64,000 bases of DNA from NCBI GenBank assembly GCA_015039315.1, contig WIDE01000014.1, forward strand, positions 281,093 to 345,092. The letters are read 5' to 3'. The notes beneath the pieces were generated by a model, which did not search any database, had not been told where the DNA came from, and saw only the letters and a list, made by a program, of their open reading frames with translations. A program made the position numbers and the translations under genes. The DNA is from Clavulina sp. PMI_390 (lineage: Eukaryota; Basidiomycota; Agaricomycetes; Cantharellales; Hydnaceae). This document shows, one piece after another, positions 11,701-22,408 of this stretch (positions are counted from its first letter, which is position 1; each line of letters starts with the position of its first letter).

Positions 11701-12351
11701 CCATCAACAACAACCTTGCCACCTTCATCCTCACCTAAACCTGCGACGGCCGCACTTCCCAACGCAACTCCCAATACTCCCGATCGCCGCGCAACTAACT
11801 TTGCCTCTTCCCTGGCGCCACCACAGCCTGTCAATGGAGGCGGTCTGCGCCCACTATCACTAGGTGTGGGACTTCGGCGTACCACGCTACCACAGGATCA
11901 ACCGCCTGTACCGCCACCAGTCATGTCACCCACCCTCACGGAAACGGCCCAGGCAGCGCGTTCTACTCTAGGCAGCTGGGGAAGCGGGATTGGATCATTT
12001 TTCGCCTCACGCGCAGCAAAGGCTGCACCTGCTGCTGCACCCGCCGCCTCTGGATCCGGAACAGGCACAAGCACACCTGAGAACGGCACCTCTCGCGCCT
12101 CATCAATCGTTCACGTCGAACCAGCAAGCACCAGGCCCAGCGCAAGCCGCATCAATTCGTCTTCGTCGAATTCGTCCTTGCGCAGCTTCAGGCTGAGCGC
12201 CAATCCCGCCATGCCCCCTCTTCCCTCGGGCGCCAATACAGGCAAGCATATAAGCGGGTCGTCGTTCGTAGCGTCGCCTTCAAGCAGTCCTACGATCGAG
12301 ATTAGGGATCTAGATAAGGAACGTGAAGAGCGAGAGAAGGACAAACCATAG
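8728..12351 (+). CDS. AVL9: AVL9/DENND6-like late secretory pathway protein
   Basis: AVL9 proteins carry a DENN-type fold and act in late exocytic traffic (yeast Avl9). Thirteen exons join in phase to 914 residues. After a Ser/Thr/Pro-rich N-terminus of about 180 residues, the conserved part begins with LILGLAVVDFNHLVGPTVEM. It continues with HPKSILEDEEMCKILPFLAL, GISCNRQIAASDLL, HRTLMLLKLLMLQKKVMFYG, YQYSLISLIPGLM, LPLQQIDLM-type segments and a C-terminal part with FEGVRSEVSSRLAAQ at about 665. The remaining 250 residues are Ser/Pro/Ala-rich. Exon 5 is a 10-nt micro-exon (10045-10054) needed to hold the frame through GTSLRELVYTFRH. The ATG at 8728 follows a CT-rich leader; an in-frame upstream ATG at 8566 is less likely because it lies inside that leader. 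It is divergent from the ING gene and convergent with UBP8. Confidence 0.9.
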
Positions 12352-12986
12352 GAGAGCGGGCGATCCATCAATGTTGCCCCTGCTCTCTCCTTCATCCGAG
12401 TGAATGGATAGCGTCGGTTCAGTTGATTCCATGCTTATTTGTTTCGTGCAATCTTTATGTCTTTCGCTTTTCTGTCGGGCGAGCGAGTTGTATAGTCCGC
12501 GAAAGTGCCTGTTTACAGTATTTTTCTTTATAGAATCTACCGATATATAATATAGATCATGGGGAAAAGTTCCGCCAAGCACATGAGTGGGGATAAATAT
12601 ACCAGCTATAATTAATGTAGCACCCCAAACAAGGGGCAAGAAAGAGGAGCATGGTGCAGGGAGCAAGTTGGGCTAGCGACGTTTAAGAGCACTAGGCATA
12701 TCGCCACAGGGTCAGAGCACAGTAGATGGAGCATACGGGTGTAACAACAGAGATTGACGGCAATTCCGGGTAGTAGATTGGCTTCTAGATGCTATGGGTA
12801 AATCCGTGTGAGATGGTCGGGAGAAGAAACAAGCGAGAATAGTCGAGGAATCAGTGTAATTGAAGGGTATCGCGATGATGAATGGATGGATGGACTGGAG
12901 GAGTCTTAATGCATGGATGAGTTGATGTGGATGCGGAGTGTCTGAGTGTGTGTATGGTTGCGAGAATGAGATCCAGAGATAACCAT
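12352..12986. other. convergent 3' flanks of AVL9 and UBP8
   Basis: About 635 bp between two stop codons pointing at each other, with AT-rich patches (for example 12525-12560) suited to polyadenylation. No exon is seen. Confidence 0.5.
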
Positions 12987-15710
12987 TCAGAAATTAGGTC
13001 TAGGTGGGAGTCCGGCGCTGGCTGGGGGGATAAATTTCTGCGTTGCGTTACCCCCGCCAGGAAGAGGCACGACTTTGCGCGCAGGAGTAGTTCCGGCTGT
13101 CGATATAGATGTCACGCTCGAGGTAGTAGCCGCACTAGGGAAGCTACTCGTTGTGGGAGTCACAGTTGTCGACTGACAGGGGGTAATATTAGCACACGAT
13201 GAGACAAAGAGGAGGGCTCGTTTGGCGAGGACCTCGGGGATCACCAAACTTACATTGATTTTGAGAGAGGGCCGAGTGGGCAGTGGTGCAGTGGTGCGGA
13301 CTGTTCCATAATCGAGCTGTTTTCGTACATAGAAGCACATGTAGGCTTTTGACCTCGTTGAGAGCGCCTCGCCAAGTGATGCATATGTTACTTTGTCATC
13401 ATCAAACTTGTGCCACTGCAAGGAGGTACGTTAGCGACCAACATCGCTTGAAGGGTCATTGATGTAGTATGTTACGAACCAAGTCTCTTGATCTCGCATA
13501 AGCAGTATAGTGCCCTGTGTCCATCTGCCCTTCATGGTTTATGACAGCGAAGAGGTCATAGGCGTAGAGATCGTCTGGCAAAGATCTGCACAGGAAGCTT
13601 AGTATGGGCTCATCCCATTCGACGAGATACTCACGCATCACTCGATTTTTGGTCATGAAGAGTGTATGAAGTGAATGGTGCCATGTCTATCGTCGATGGA
13701 TAACGGACTGGTGCATCAATCTTTTGGGTGCTCGTCGTCGAGTGCTCGAAGCGCTACAAGAGGGATTGAATACGCATCCATCTGCAGATGTTGGAATAGA
13801 GCAGTACCTTGAACTGGAAACATAGCACAGGTGGGAGCTTCTTGATACTCAGTTGTCGAGTGGCATTCTGTAAAGAGAGAGATGCACAAAAGATTGGTCT
13901 TCTAATGCTGCCGCTCAATGCAGGGGAAGAACCGACCTCTGTTGGAGCTCGACACTTCTGGCACATGACTTGATCTTTTGGCCCCAATCTTTCGCTCCGA
14001 GTGTACCTAATGCGAAGGTTGAAGGTAATAAAGTGAGCTCCCAGAACAACGCGATCATAATGATAGTAACAGACCTCCTGAGGCACTCGATTAGCGTATT
14101 CTCTTTGGCTCCTGCGGCCCCGTTAAGCTCAAGGCTAACGTCGAGCAGGGGATCTACTGTGCTCTTCTTGGTTGTACATTTCCCACAGGTGACATCGCTC
14201 TGGAGCTGAGCGCCAAATGCCATGTGAATGGGGCAGTAACAGGGTTGATTTGATGATGACGATGATGCTGATGAGGATGATGATGAGGGAGCAAGCATAT
14301 GCGTTGTATGGATCGCATTAAGGATGGTAACGAGGACTTCGTGCGCATCTTGTTGCGCATAACCGGCTATTTCGTCCGAAGTCCGCCAGAGCGTTTGCAG
14401 AAATAACGTTGGTGCTATTGGATTCGGGTCCTTGGAGTATATCTGCAGGTGTGGGATAGATACGGCATGAGCGATGGGAAAACAGGAAATATCGGTATCA
14501 TGCGGAGGACACACACACCTCAGTAACCAATCTGTCCATCTCGCAGGACATGCATACTGCACGCGAACATAATTGGTGCGGGTGTTTATCGCTCATGAAC
14601 CAGTTTTTGATCAGTGGGTTATGCAATACGGCTTGCAGCACCACGTTGAGATAGCAAGTTGCCCCGAGGTTCAGGAAACCTTTCCTCCCTAGGATGATCA
14701 TCCCGCAATTTAATTTAGCTAATAGGTCGCTCGCTCCATCATTTGGCATCGAGGCACGTTACCTTCGCAGGATATAACGGAGGCGTGGGGGAAGGATGTC
14801 GGCCGTGCAGAAGAAGCAGCAGCGAGAGTGGGATTGTGAAAGTCTAATAAGGCCAAGAGCGAATCGTGAGCCACGAGTAATGATAAATTGATCACGCCGC
14901 AATGTGGTTGTGACCTTTGACTTTGGCCTTTTTTCGGCGTGCAGTTAACTTGGCCAGATTATATGCCCTCTCAAGTTCTTCGTGGTATATGAGGTCGTCG
15001 CAGGGGGCGCAAAAGACTGAGCCAGTGGATACGTCTAGCGCTGTAGTTTGCATTAAATAGTAGGCAACCACCGAGTCAGACATCATCGCATCGGCTATAT
15101 GATAAACCTGAAAAAAGAAGTAGTAGGCGGACATGAAATGCTCACCAAAGTCATGACCAGTCCGTTCGAGATGGTCGGCAATGTGACCTGTATGCCAGCA
15201 GCCAGCAGACGAGCACTCAAGGCAGACGAAGGGGCGGGATAGAGCATGGCCGCACTCGTTGCATTCAGGGACCTGGAGCTGTGTGTACGATAGGCCAGAC
15301 ACATTTACCATCACTTTCCAGTATTCGCAGAGACTTGATACAGTAGAATGAAAGACACATACCTTTCTGCGCTTATGGGGGCGTTCGGTGGCTGCCCCGT
15401 CCAATCGCTCCTTAGCTCCCCAACGGATCAAGGCCGCGTGTCTCTGAAGAAGTGCCTGGCTTCTCGATTCATCGGCCAGTAGCTCTGCAATATGTTCGCA
15501 GCCCTGAGGAATAGCGCTGGAAGTGAGGTGAGGTTGCAAGCTATGGGCAGCTGCACCACCTGGTGGAGCCTGCACGGGGCTATGTGATCGCAGGGTGGTT
15601 CTGCTCGAGGCCTGACTGTCCTGGTGCAGCGAGAGGATATCCTCGTCGACGTCGGAGGATTCGGAAGAAGAGGACGAGTACTGCGCCATCGAGCTCTGGG
15701 CAAACGACAT
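12987..15710 (-). CDS. UBP8: ubiquitin carboxyl-terminal hydrolase, SAGA-type UBP8/USP22
   Basis: UBP8 removes ubiquitin from histone H2B as part of the SAGA deubiquitinase module. The N-terminal exon (15710-15363) is Ser-rich and opens the ZnF-UBP with GCEHIAELL. The next exon gives VPECNECGHALSRPFVCLEC, GCWHTGHIADHLERTGHDF, and then DVSTGSVFCAPCDDLIY. The protease core has a Cys box near 14690-14600 (FLNLGATCYLNVVLQAVLHN, catalytic Cys in GATC), then LQTLWRTSDEIAGYAQQDAH, and a His box near 13540-13490 (INHEGQMDTGHYTAYAR). The final WHKFDDDKVTYAS supplies the third catalytic acid. A C-terminal tail of roughly 70 residues is Ser/Thr-rich; a possible intron (donor near 13254, acceptor near 13171) would shorten it. 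The junction around 15150-15030 has two acceptable acceptors, so that segment is uncertain. An upstream in-frame codon at 15737 is GTG, hence ATG 15710. Confidence 0.9.
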
Positions 15711-15835
15711 GGGCGAGTTGCTTATTTGAACAGGCACAAACTGTCACGCCCGAGTGTGATCATCATCGGCACTTCCGGTTCGGGCTAAACCCACACTCAA
15801 CCCCGACCTGTTAGCCCAGAAGGCGCTCTAGTAGC
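15711..15835. promoter_or_regulatory. compact divergent promoter, UBP8 / HIT-domain gene
   Basis: Only 125 bp separate the two ATG codons at 15710 (minus) and 15836 (plus). No TATA box is obvious. Shared transcription initiation is inferred from the spacing alone. Confidence 0.45.
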
Positions 15836-16599
15836 ATGCTCTGTTTCTCTAGCAGGCCATGTATATTCTGTGATGTTCGTAAAGAGAATGGCTTCAATAT
15901 TGTCTCCGAGGTGAGGCCCTCCTGGCTATCACAATATTCAACTTTTTGGTCATCGGCCCCTCTTGTGGACACGTTTGCAGAACAACCATTTCATAGCGTT
16001 CAAAGACCGCGCACCAGCAGCCTCCGAGCATATCCTTGTCATTACGAGAGAACATATAGGTAGAATACTTCAACTGTCCAGTAGCTTGTCAAACTACTCT
16101 TCTTATTGCGCACAATGTTCTAGACAGCGTGAAATCTCTGCAGTCAGATGACGTGGAATTGGGTCGGTATAGATCTGGGACTAAAGAATGCAATACGCTT
16201 ATGAAACCCATGTCTAGTGAATGCAATGAGGAGCTTTGGGGAAGAAGCACTGACGACTGTGGGCGCATCCCCGCACCACCGAAAGTAAGCTGAGCAACAC
16301 CACCTACCATTGATGACTGGCATGAAGCTGAATCAGTTGGACACGCCATCATTAGGTTCGGCTTCCACATCCCTCCATTTACCTCGGTCCAACATATTCA
16401 CCTCCATTGTTTTGGTCTCCCGTTCAAAAGCACCATCCACAAATGGGAGTTCCTCACATCAGAGCGCCAGAATGGCACCAAGGGGTTCTCGTGGTTCGCA
16501 GAGGTCTCGCAGGTGATGAGAACTTTGGAACAGGGCCGTCGCGTCCAGGTGCTTCCAGAAAGGAAACCATTCTCACACGTCACCAGCACCAACAGCTAA
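15836..16599 (+). CDS. HIT-domain protein, HINT3-like nucleotide hydrolase
   Basis: HIT proteins hydrolyse nucleotide phosphoramidates or phosphates. Five small exons join in phase: 15836-15910, 15981-16059, 16124-16162, 16218-16284 and 16356-16599, giving 167 residues. Each intron has GT-AG ends. The protein starts MLCFSSRPCIFCDVRKENGF with the HINT3-type CxxC. It continues with NNHFIAFKDRAPAASEHILV then ITREHI, a helix with SVKSLQSDDVELVNAMRSFG, and the catalytic segment FGFHIPPFTSVQHIHLHCFG, with the His triad in QHIHLHC. The order and length fit human HINT3 rather than HINT1 or aprataxin. No single open frame covers it because the largest exon is 244 nt. It is divergent from UBP8 and convergent with the ATP synthase gene, leaving 220 bp. 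Confidence 0.85.
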
Positions 16600-16819
16600 G
16601 AAGAAAAGGGTGGCATAGCATAGAGCATGATGTGCAATAGAAAATAATGATTGCGAGGTTAGGATGTGGAGGCGCATAGCACAATATACACGACTCGAAC
16701 CCTGCTTGACAGAGAAGATTATCGTCAGCTCCCACGAACAGAACAACTGGTAGCAAAGTTTTTACCAAAACTCACCTAGTCTAATATCACCACGCGCAAG
16801 CGACATCATCCCTCTTAGT

Positions 16820-17480
16820 CTAGTCGAGCTTGTAGCCGACCATGTGTCGCCGCCCAATCATCTCCCCAATGTGGAAAATGAAGTAGGCCTCGAGCCCATA
16901 AATGCCGACCTTGACGAGCTCACCGGACTCTGCGATCCCCTTCCAGTAGTTGATGTCACGAGCACGGGCGAAAAGAGTTGAGTAGGTGGTCTGGACCTCA
17001 GCGAGGTTGGTGGGGGGAGCGAGGCCTTCACGGACGTAGACCTGCTTGAGGAATTCACGGGCGACGGAGAGGTTGTAGAGGACGGGTTCCCTGTACCCTG
17101 TAAGACCCAAGATCCCCGTAAAGCACCGAGACACATGCAGATGGCACAAATTAAATCGTCAGCACAGTTCCAATCTCGCATTATAGAGCATTGAAGCCAG
17201 AAGCACATGGGCATGAGTGCGCGTGAACGGAAGTACCGAACTGACCTCCAAGCATATTCGCGGCAGTTTCGCCAGCCTTGCCAGAAGCGCTCTTTAGCGT
17301 CTCAAAGCCCTTCCCCGCGGCTGTCTGTGCGCTCGCAAGCGCATCTCCAGCTTTTTGCTGCGCCGACTTGGCAGCCTCGCCAGCCTTGTTCGCTGCCGAA
17401 GACGAATTCGTGCGGACCTGGAACGAGGCCCGGCTGGTGCGGATAGCCTGGGCAGTTTGCCTCCCAAATAGACGGTTCAT
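16820..17480 (-). CDS. ATP20: mitochondrial ATP synthase subunit g
   Basis: Subunit g is a small inner-membrane protein of the F1Fo ATP synthase needed for dimer formation. Two exons (17480-17246 and 17097-16820) give 170 residues. The N-terminus MNRLFGRQTAQAIRTSRASF is Arg-rich and lacks acids, as expected for a mitochondrial presequence. An Ala/Lys-rich amphipathic stretch follows. The conserved part reads GYREPVLYNLSVAREFLKQV then YVREGLAPP, and ends with the membrane segment VGIYGLEAYFIFHIGEMIGR, which carries the GxxxE-type pattern of this family. Confidence 0.9.
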
Positions 17481-17878
17481 GGTGGAGAGTGGGATGGGCA
17501 AGGATGTAGGAGGGGGGTGAGAAGGAGCGTCTGTCAGGTGTGCTTCGTCGTGGTCCGACCGTTCGTTGAGGAGGGAAAAACAAGCACAAGCACCCTGGCA
17601 AGTTTTCTCACACTCTCCCAAAAAATTCTATTCCAGAGACATCACAGTCTTGCTTGTCTCATTGAACCAGATTAGAGTGTGCTTATTGACGATATAGATA
17701 TATCTGGGCCGTTATGATCCTATCATTGAGGCAAAACCATTCGAAACTGCCGTCTACCGAGGTTTCCCGAACTCGCACATATGTTATCCTGACCAATTTT
17801 GGACCCTGAATACGACAACAACATCGAGCTCGAAGTGTATTGAGAAATTAATTGTACGGTTTAGATCCCATGCAAGAA
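17481..17878. other. intergenic, 5' flank of ATP20
   Basis: No exon is recognised in these 398 bp. They lie between the ATP20 start and the stop of the next minus-strand gene. Confidence 0.4.
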
Positions 17879-18499
17879 TCATTTTCTCCCTTTCCAGGCT
17901 TCGTGAATACCTTGCCTGCCCTGTTCAGCATCCGGCCAAGCATTCACATCCGGCAGCTTGCTTCCATCCTTGTTCTTGACCACAGCATCAGCATCTTGTA
18001 GCCCAACTCCATAATTCTTCCCCGACTTGTCATCCCACGACGGCTCCCGATGACGCACCGCGGCACTGCTCCCAACCGCTTCTTCGTTCGTATGCTGGAC
18101 CTGCGATGTTGTGTACGGATGAGGGGGGTCTACGCTCGTCGAGCTGGAATGGAAAGCGGGCTTTTGGTCTGGGTCAATGGCAGGACGCTTGGCATAGAGT
18201 TGGTCCATTGACTCTGATGCGAATGGAGCCACCAGGTTCTCGCCGTGCTTAGGATGGAAGCCTTTGGTATAGGTGTCATTAGCCTGAGCGGGAGTAGACG
18301 AGTTTGCAGAGGAAGGGAGAGTATTGGGAGCTCTACAACTCGCGCTGGTGGATAGATAGGAGAACGTGGAAGGCGCAACGGCCACACGGGCTCGGAGAGT
18401 GGTAGACAGACTGGTCAGTCTGGGGTAACCATCATTAGCCTAAGCATTTCCGAGGATTTTGGGAGAGTTATAGCTAAACCTGGCTACTTACCGAGGCAT
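17879..18499 (-). CDS. predicted mitochondrial protein of unknown function
   Basis: Exon 1 is only 8 nt (ATG CCT CG at 18499-18492); a GT-AG intron follows and exon 2 runs 18419-17879, giving 182 residues. The N-terminus MPRLTSLSTTLRARVAVAPS is basic and hydroxylated with no acidic residue, a typical mitochondrial targeting pattern. The rest is hydrophilic. It contains a GFHPKHGENLVAPF segment and a C-terminal block PSWDDKSGKNYGVGLQDADA with NAWPDAEQGRQGIHEAWKG. I do not recognise the family. The start is supported because exon 2 alone has no suitable early ATG while the 8-nt exon restores one. The second exon is clear; the first is inferred. Confidence 0.6.
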
Positions 18500-19138
18500 G
18501 TTAGCTAGTAAGTGGACGAAAGGAGAGAGGTTAGAAGTTAGGTGACATCATTTTTGAGTGAGCCTCCAATCGTATCGAAGGAAATGCTCCACGCAATTCA
18601 AGTCTCTATCATCTCCCCTCCACCACCATCTTCATATCTCCACTGAATATGAGGCTTTTCATGGACAGGATAAATTGTACAGTTCACCTAGACGAGCGTA
18701 TTCAAAATGACATCGAGTCCGGCGCCACACAGTGGACTAGCTTGTAAATCGGCGAAATCTAACGTTCCGCGAATCGAGACTATTTTGCAAATCCCGCGGT
18801 CGTCAATTAATACAGAGCCTAACCTTTTCTTGCGGATCGGATGGACTCAAGACATTTCAAGTCACTCATCAGGCCGTGACAACGTGACAAGCCCGAATCC
18901 ATTCACAACCACTGTCTTGAGCGGCCGTTTCAGAGTACCTTGTGCCAGCGATTACCCCTTGTCACGGACCATACCGCCGCCTCACAATGGTTTGTTGGGG
19001 CGTCTTCATCAAATAATTGATCTTGTTTCGCTGCGGCCGTTTCACACCTGGTCTGAGCGTCCTGAGCCTCAGATACTACTCTTGCCCCAGTCCTTCAGTC
19101 AGACCTCTCAACCTGTCTATCTTCGGTCTTCAGCGAAT
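18500..19138. other. 5' region of the DUF1275 gene
   Basis: A plus-strand open frame continues upstream from 19139 to an ATG at 18707, but its sequence is Ser/Pro/Arg-rich and featureless, so I treat it as leader. The protein could be up to 144 residues longer if translation starts at 18707. Confidence 0.35.
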
Positions 19139-20335
19139 ATGTGGCGCTTGCCTCGCCTCTGGAGCCACGGTGATACTGTTGAGATTGCCTCTATGGATGT
19201 TCTCCCTACCGCTCAGAAGTCTGATGCTTCGTCAACCCTTGGCCTGGAAGGCGATCGCACTTCTGCACCACACGCCAACCCGGAGCGACCTCATCGCAGG
19301 AATCCAGTTTCGAGTGCTATTCTTAACGTCTATAAGCAATACGTGATTTACGATGACAAGATTGCTGAGCGACTTGCCGTAAATGTCGACACACGGAAAG
19401 TTATTCCTCCCGTATTGGTGTATACCTTCCTTTCTGGCTTCGTACGCTCGTTTGATTTATTGCCCTTCCCTCAGGTACGACTAATGAAGATATTTTTTAG
19501 GTCAACACTATGACATTCACAGCATGCTTTGTCTTCTGTGGATTCCAAACTGGTGCGTCCACCTCTGCCCCTCCATCTCAGCACATCAGAGAATACCGGA
19601 ACGGTTGACACTGTGATTAGGGAACACCGTTCAGCTTGCGTTGTCTCTAGCTCGAATGGTGTCTGGTCCAGACCGCGGGACAGAACTGCTTATCGGTCCT
19701 CAACAAGCACTCATCTCCCTCCTCGGCTTCCTGGCTGGTGCTTTCATTAGTAGAATGGTCGGAAATCACTCTGCTAACCGGCCATACGGCCCTAAATCCC
19801 GCGGATGGCTTATGGCAGCGACGTTGTTATCAGCATGCTTTACAATTCAAGGCGCTATCTGCTCCAAAATATCCGGTGAGAGCGGCGAGGCCTCAAGGAT
19901 CAAGGGACCCAGCTGGACAGGTGGTCATGGCCTGAGTGCATTGGCCTTCCTGAGTTTGAGTATGGGAGTACAAGGAGCGATAGCAACCCCAATCGGAGCG
20001 CATCTTGCAAAGTATGTACATTTCGGCACCTCTTCTGGTTACGACCAAGTGCTAAGTGCGCATCTTGGATCAGTACGCTTGCAGTGACAGCCCTGTGGCT
20101 CAACTTGGTCACTGTCAAAGGTTTTCTAAAGCTGAAATTTGTGAGGTGGAGGGACGAACGTATCCTAGCTCTCCTCGCGTTCTTCTTCGGGGCCTTCTGC
20201 GGTCGGGCTATGGCTAATGAGATTGGGCCCTCCTGGACTATCGCAGCTGCCGCCTTGATTCGAGTGGCGCTTGCTGGCTGGTGGATCGTCGCCCCCGCCG
20301 CTCCTGCTAGAACTAAGATCAATTTCTATTCATGA
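19139..20335 (+). CDS. DUF1275 (YoaK-type) multi-pass membrane protein
   Basis: DUF1275 proteins are small polytopic membrane proteins of unknown transport role. Exons 19139-19474, 19501-19552, 19621-20011 and 20074-20335 join in phase. The hydrophobic core starts PPVLVYTFLSGFVRSFDL, then NTMTFTACFVFCGFQTGNTV followed by QLALSLARM, which carries the family TGN signature. Next come ISLLGFLAGAFISRMVGNH, WLMAATLLSACFTIQGAIC, GLSALAFLSLSMGVQGAIAT, ILALLAFFFGAFCGRAM and WTIAAAALIRVALAGWWIV, giving about six membrane segments. The first splice acceptor directly follows a TTTTTTAG tract at 19500. The start codon is uncertain: ATG 19139 is used, with 18707 as an in-frame alternative. The substrate is unknown. 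Confidence 0.8.
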
Positions 20336-20677
20336 TTGATACAGGGACTTTTTGGACCCAGTTGGAAGCAGTGAGGGAAGGTAGTATCAACTGAAACGGT
20401 GTCTTGTTCCACCTTCTGGGAAGGTTCTGCAGCTCTGGGCCCGACTCAACTTCATAGAGCGCCAGCTAGAGGCATCGATATTGGGGGAGCTTGTGTAGTT
20501 GATTTTATCGCTATCACTACGATTAATGGATATCCAAATAAATTGAATCGCTGCAGTACCTCTGGTCTTCGCCATGCTTCATTGCACCAATCGATGAGTT
20601 CTGATCAAGACGTAACACGATTGATAGGGCACTGAAATTAATGAAGTACAGGTATATCACTACTAAGACGATATCAC
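20336..20677. other. convergent 3' flanks
   Basis: 342 bp between the stops of the DUF1275 gene and the CCDC174-like gene. No exon or repeat is seen. Confidence 0.4.
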
Positions 20678-22257
20678 CTAGCTGCGCCGTAAGTCGGCTT
20701 CTAGCTGTGCTAGGAAGTCGTCTGCAGCATCAGCAGGCGCTGCTGATTTCTTCGTCTTGTCTCGCTTTCGACTTGAGGTTGCTGACGACGGAGATGTCGA
20801 CGGTTGGGTATTCGTTGTCAGACCTGGTGATGGGTCAGCTGGATTTTGTTGGGCAGCTGGAGGGGCGTCGGAGGAGACAGTGTTATTTTGCCCAGTCTTC
20901 CGCCGCTTTGCATCGAGCGCCTTTCTCCTCTCCTCAAGCTCTCGTTTCCGCTTATCGATCCCCCGTCCTGTGATTTTCGGAGCTGAGGAAGCTGCGTCGC
21001 TCTCTGTCTCCGTCTCTTTTCCTTTGCCCTTGGCTAGCCGTGCTAGAGCCTCCATCGGGTCCATAGCTGGCGCTGCACTATCCTCGTCGAGACCTGCATC
21101 CTTTCGCGCATTCTCGGTCTCTTCTCTCACCCGTTTGAGCTCTTCCATCTGTCGTGCACGAGTAGCTTCGTCGGCGGAGAACTGGAAGAAACCAGCGCCC
21201 GTTGTGCGGTTCTCTCGTGACGCGTCGTAGTGCGCGGTAGGATCTTTGGTAGCCTCCGCGTATGCTTCCTCAATCTCCGACATTCGCTCCTCGGAGGGCA
21301 CGTAGACAGGGAAATGGCCCTGTTCTCCATCTGCGTGTAAGTAAAGTATGCGATTCAGTCGAGTATGTGGTTGAGATGGCATGACAGGACGTACATATCG
21401 CATGAGGACTGTATGGAAGAACAACAACCCAGTAAGAGATCGAGGCGAGGAGAAATTAGAGGGGGATTCACGTACTCGACTTCATCATCATTCGTATACT
21501 CGTCTTCATCCTTTTTCACAAGATGGCGAGGTACCTCGCTCTTCTTTGCTGTTCGTATCCTTCCAAATTCATCCTCATACTCGACCATTGGGTCATCTTC
21601 CTCCTAAGAGTCTCGGATGTTAGGCATGTCTCGAGGATGGCTGAATGGATGTCCTTACGTCTCTAGGTCGTTGTGGGACAGAGGCAGACTCGTCAACATC
21701 ATCTGAATCAGAGCTAAATGCGTCGTCGTTATATTCTTGAGCGTCAAACTATTTAACCAGAGTTCCAGGTGCAAGGCATTAGTCTTAGCCAATCCATGGC
21801 ATCAGCATGAAGGATGAAACTCACATCGACGAGCAATGAATCATATTGCTTCTCACTCAGACCTCCTGTCTTTCCCTTGCGAAGCTTCTCGTAAAGAGCA
21901 GCTTTCCTCTCAAGGGCTGCGCGAGCATTCTCAATAGTGGGCTTGCTGACTTCCTCGAGCTCAATGTCCCGAGCGTTTCGAGAGTTGATCCCTTTATTCT
22001 GTCGGGCCCATTGTGAAACTTTCTGAGACAGGGGAATGGATTCCACGCGGCTGAATTAGTAAGCACGTGAATGGCCGAGTGATCATGCAAGCTCTTGGGG
22101 GACTGACCTTCTCTGGTCTCTTGAATTCTGAGGCTTTGTAGGAACCAGTAGCGGCTCGCCTTGCGTTGAATTCCTCTTTCTTCTTGGCGAGTTCTGCTTT
22201 GAGATTGTGGAGGCCTCCTGATGAAACACTAGTCGACTTAGATTTGGAGGACGACAT
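20678..22257 (-). CDS. CCDC174-like nuclear protein
   Basis: CCDC174 proteins are nuclear and associated with exon-junction/splicing factors. The exons I join are 22257-22108, 22022-21825, 21748-21659, 21603-21472 and about 21319-20678, giving roughly 403 residues. The N-terminal block LHNLKAELAKKKEEFNARRA matches the family start. Next come WARQNKGINSRNARDIELEE, ARAALERKAALYEKLRKG, the short YDSLLVDFDAQ, and the characteristic YEDEFGRIRTAKKSEVPRHL. A long basic/acidic helical region includes YDASRENRTTGAGFFQFSAD and MEELKRVREETENARKDAG. The C-terminus has Lys/Arg clusters (NLS-like). The join between exons 4 and 5 has two solutions; I prefer donor 21471 with an acceptor just before 21319, because only that keeps the frame. 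It is divergent from HAM1. Confidence 0.8.
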
Positions 22258-22408
22258 GGAGAGGCAGAGGCGATGGATGCGGGCCCGAGAGCTTGATGCT
22301 TCGATCTAAACAAACAAACCTATCCTACTCGATCTACGCGAGTCAAAAGATAGATGGCTCCACGAACAATTGGTATTATGGCTTTGCGTATGGATTCAGG
22401 TCTACCTT
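22258..22408. promoter_or_regulatory. divergent promoter, CCDC174-like / HAM1
   Basis: The two start codons lie 151 bp apart on opposite strands, so control sequences must overlap. No specific element was recognised. Confidence 0.4.

Noticed and set aside
16680..16745. tRNA-like sequence on the minus strand with GGTTCGAGTC
   Set aside because: The bases flanking the supposed T loop do not pair, and no acceptor stem could be formed.
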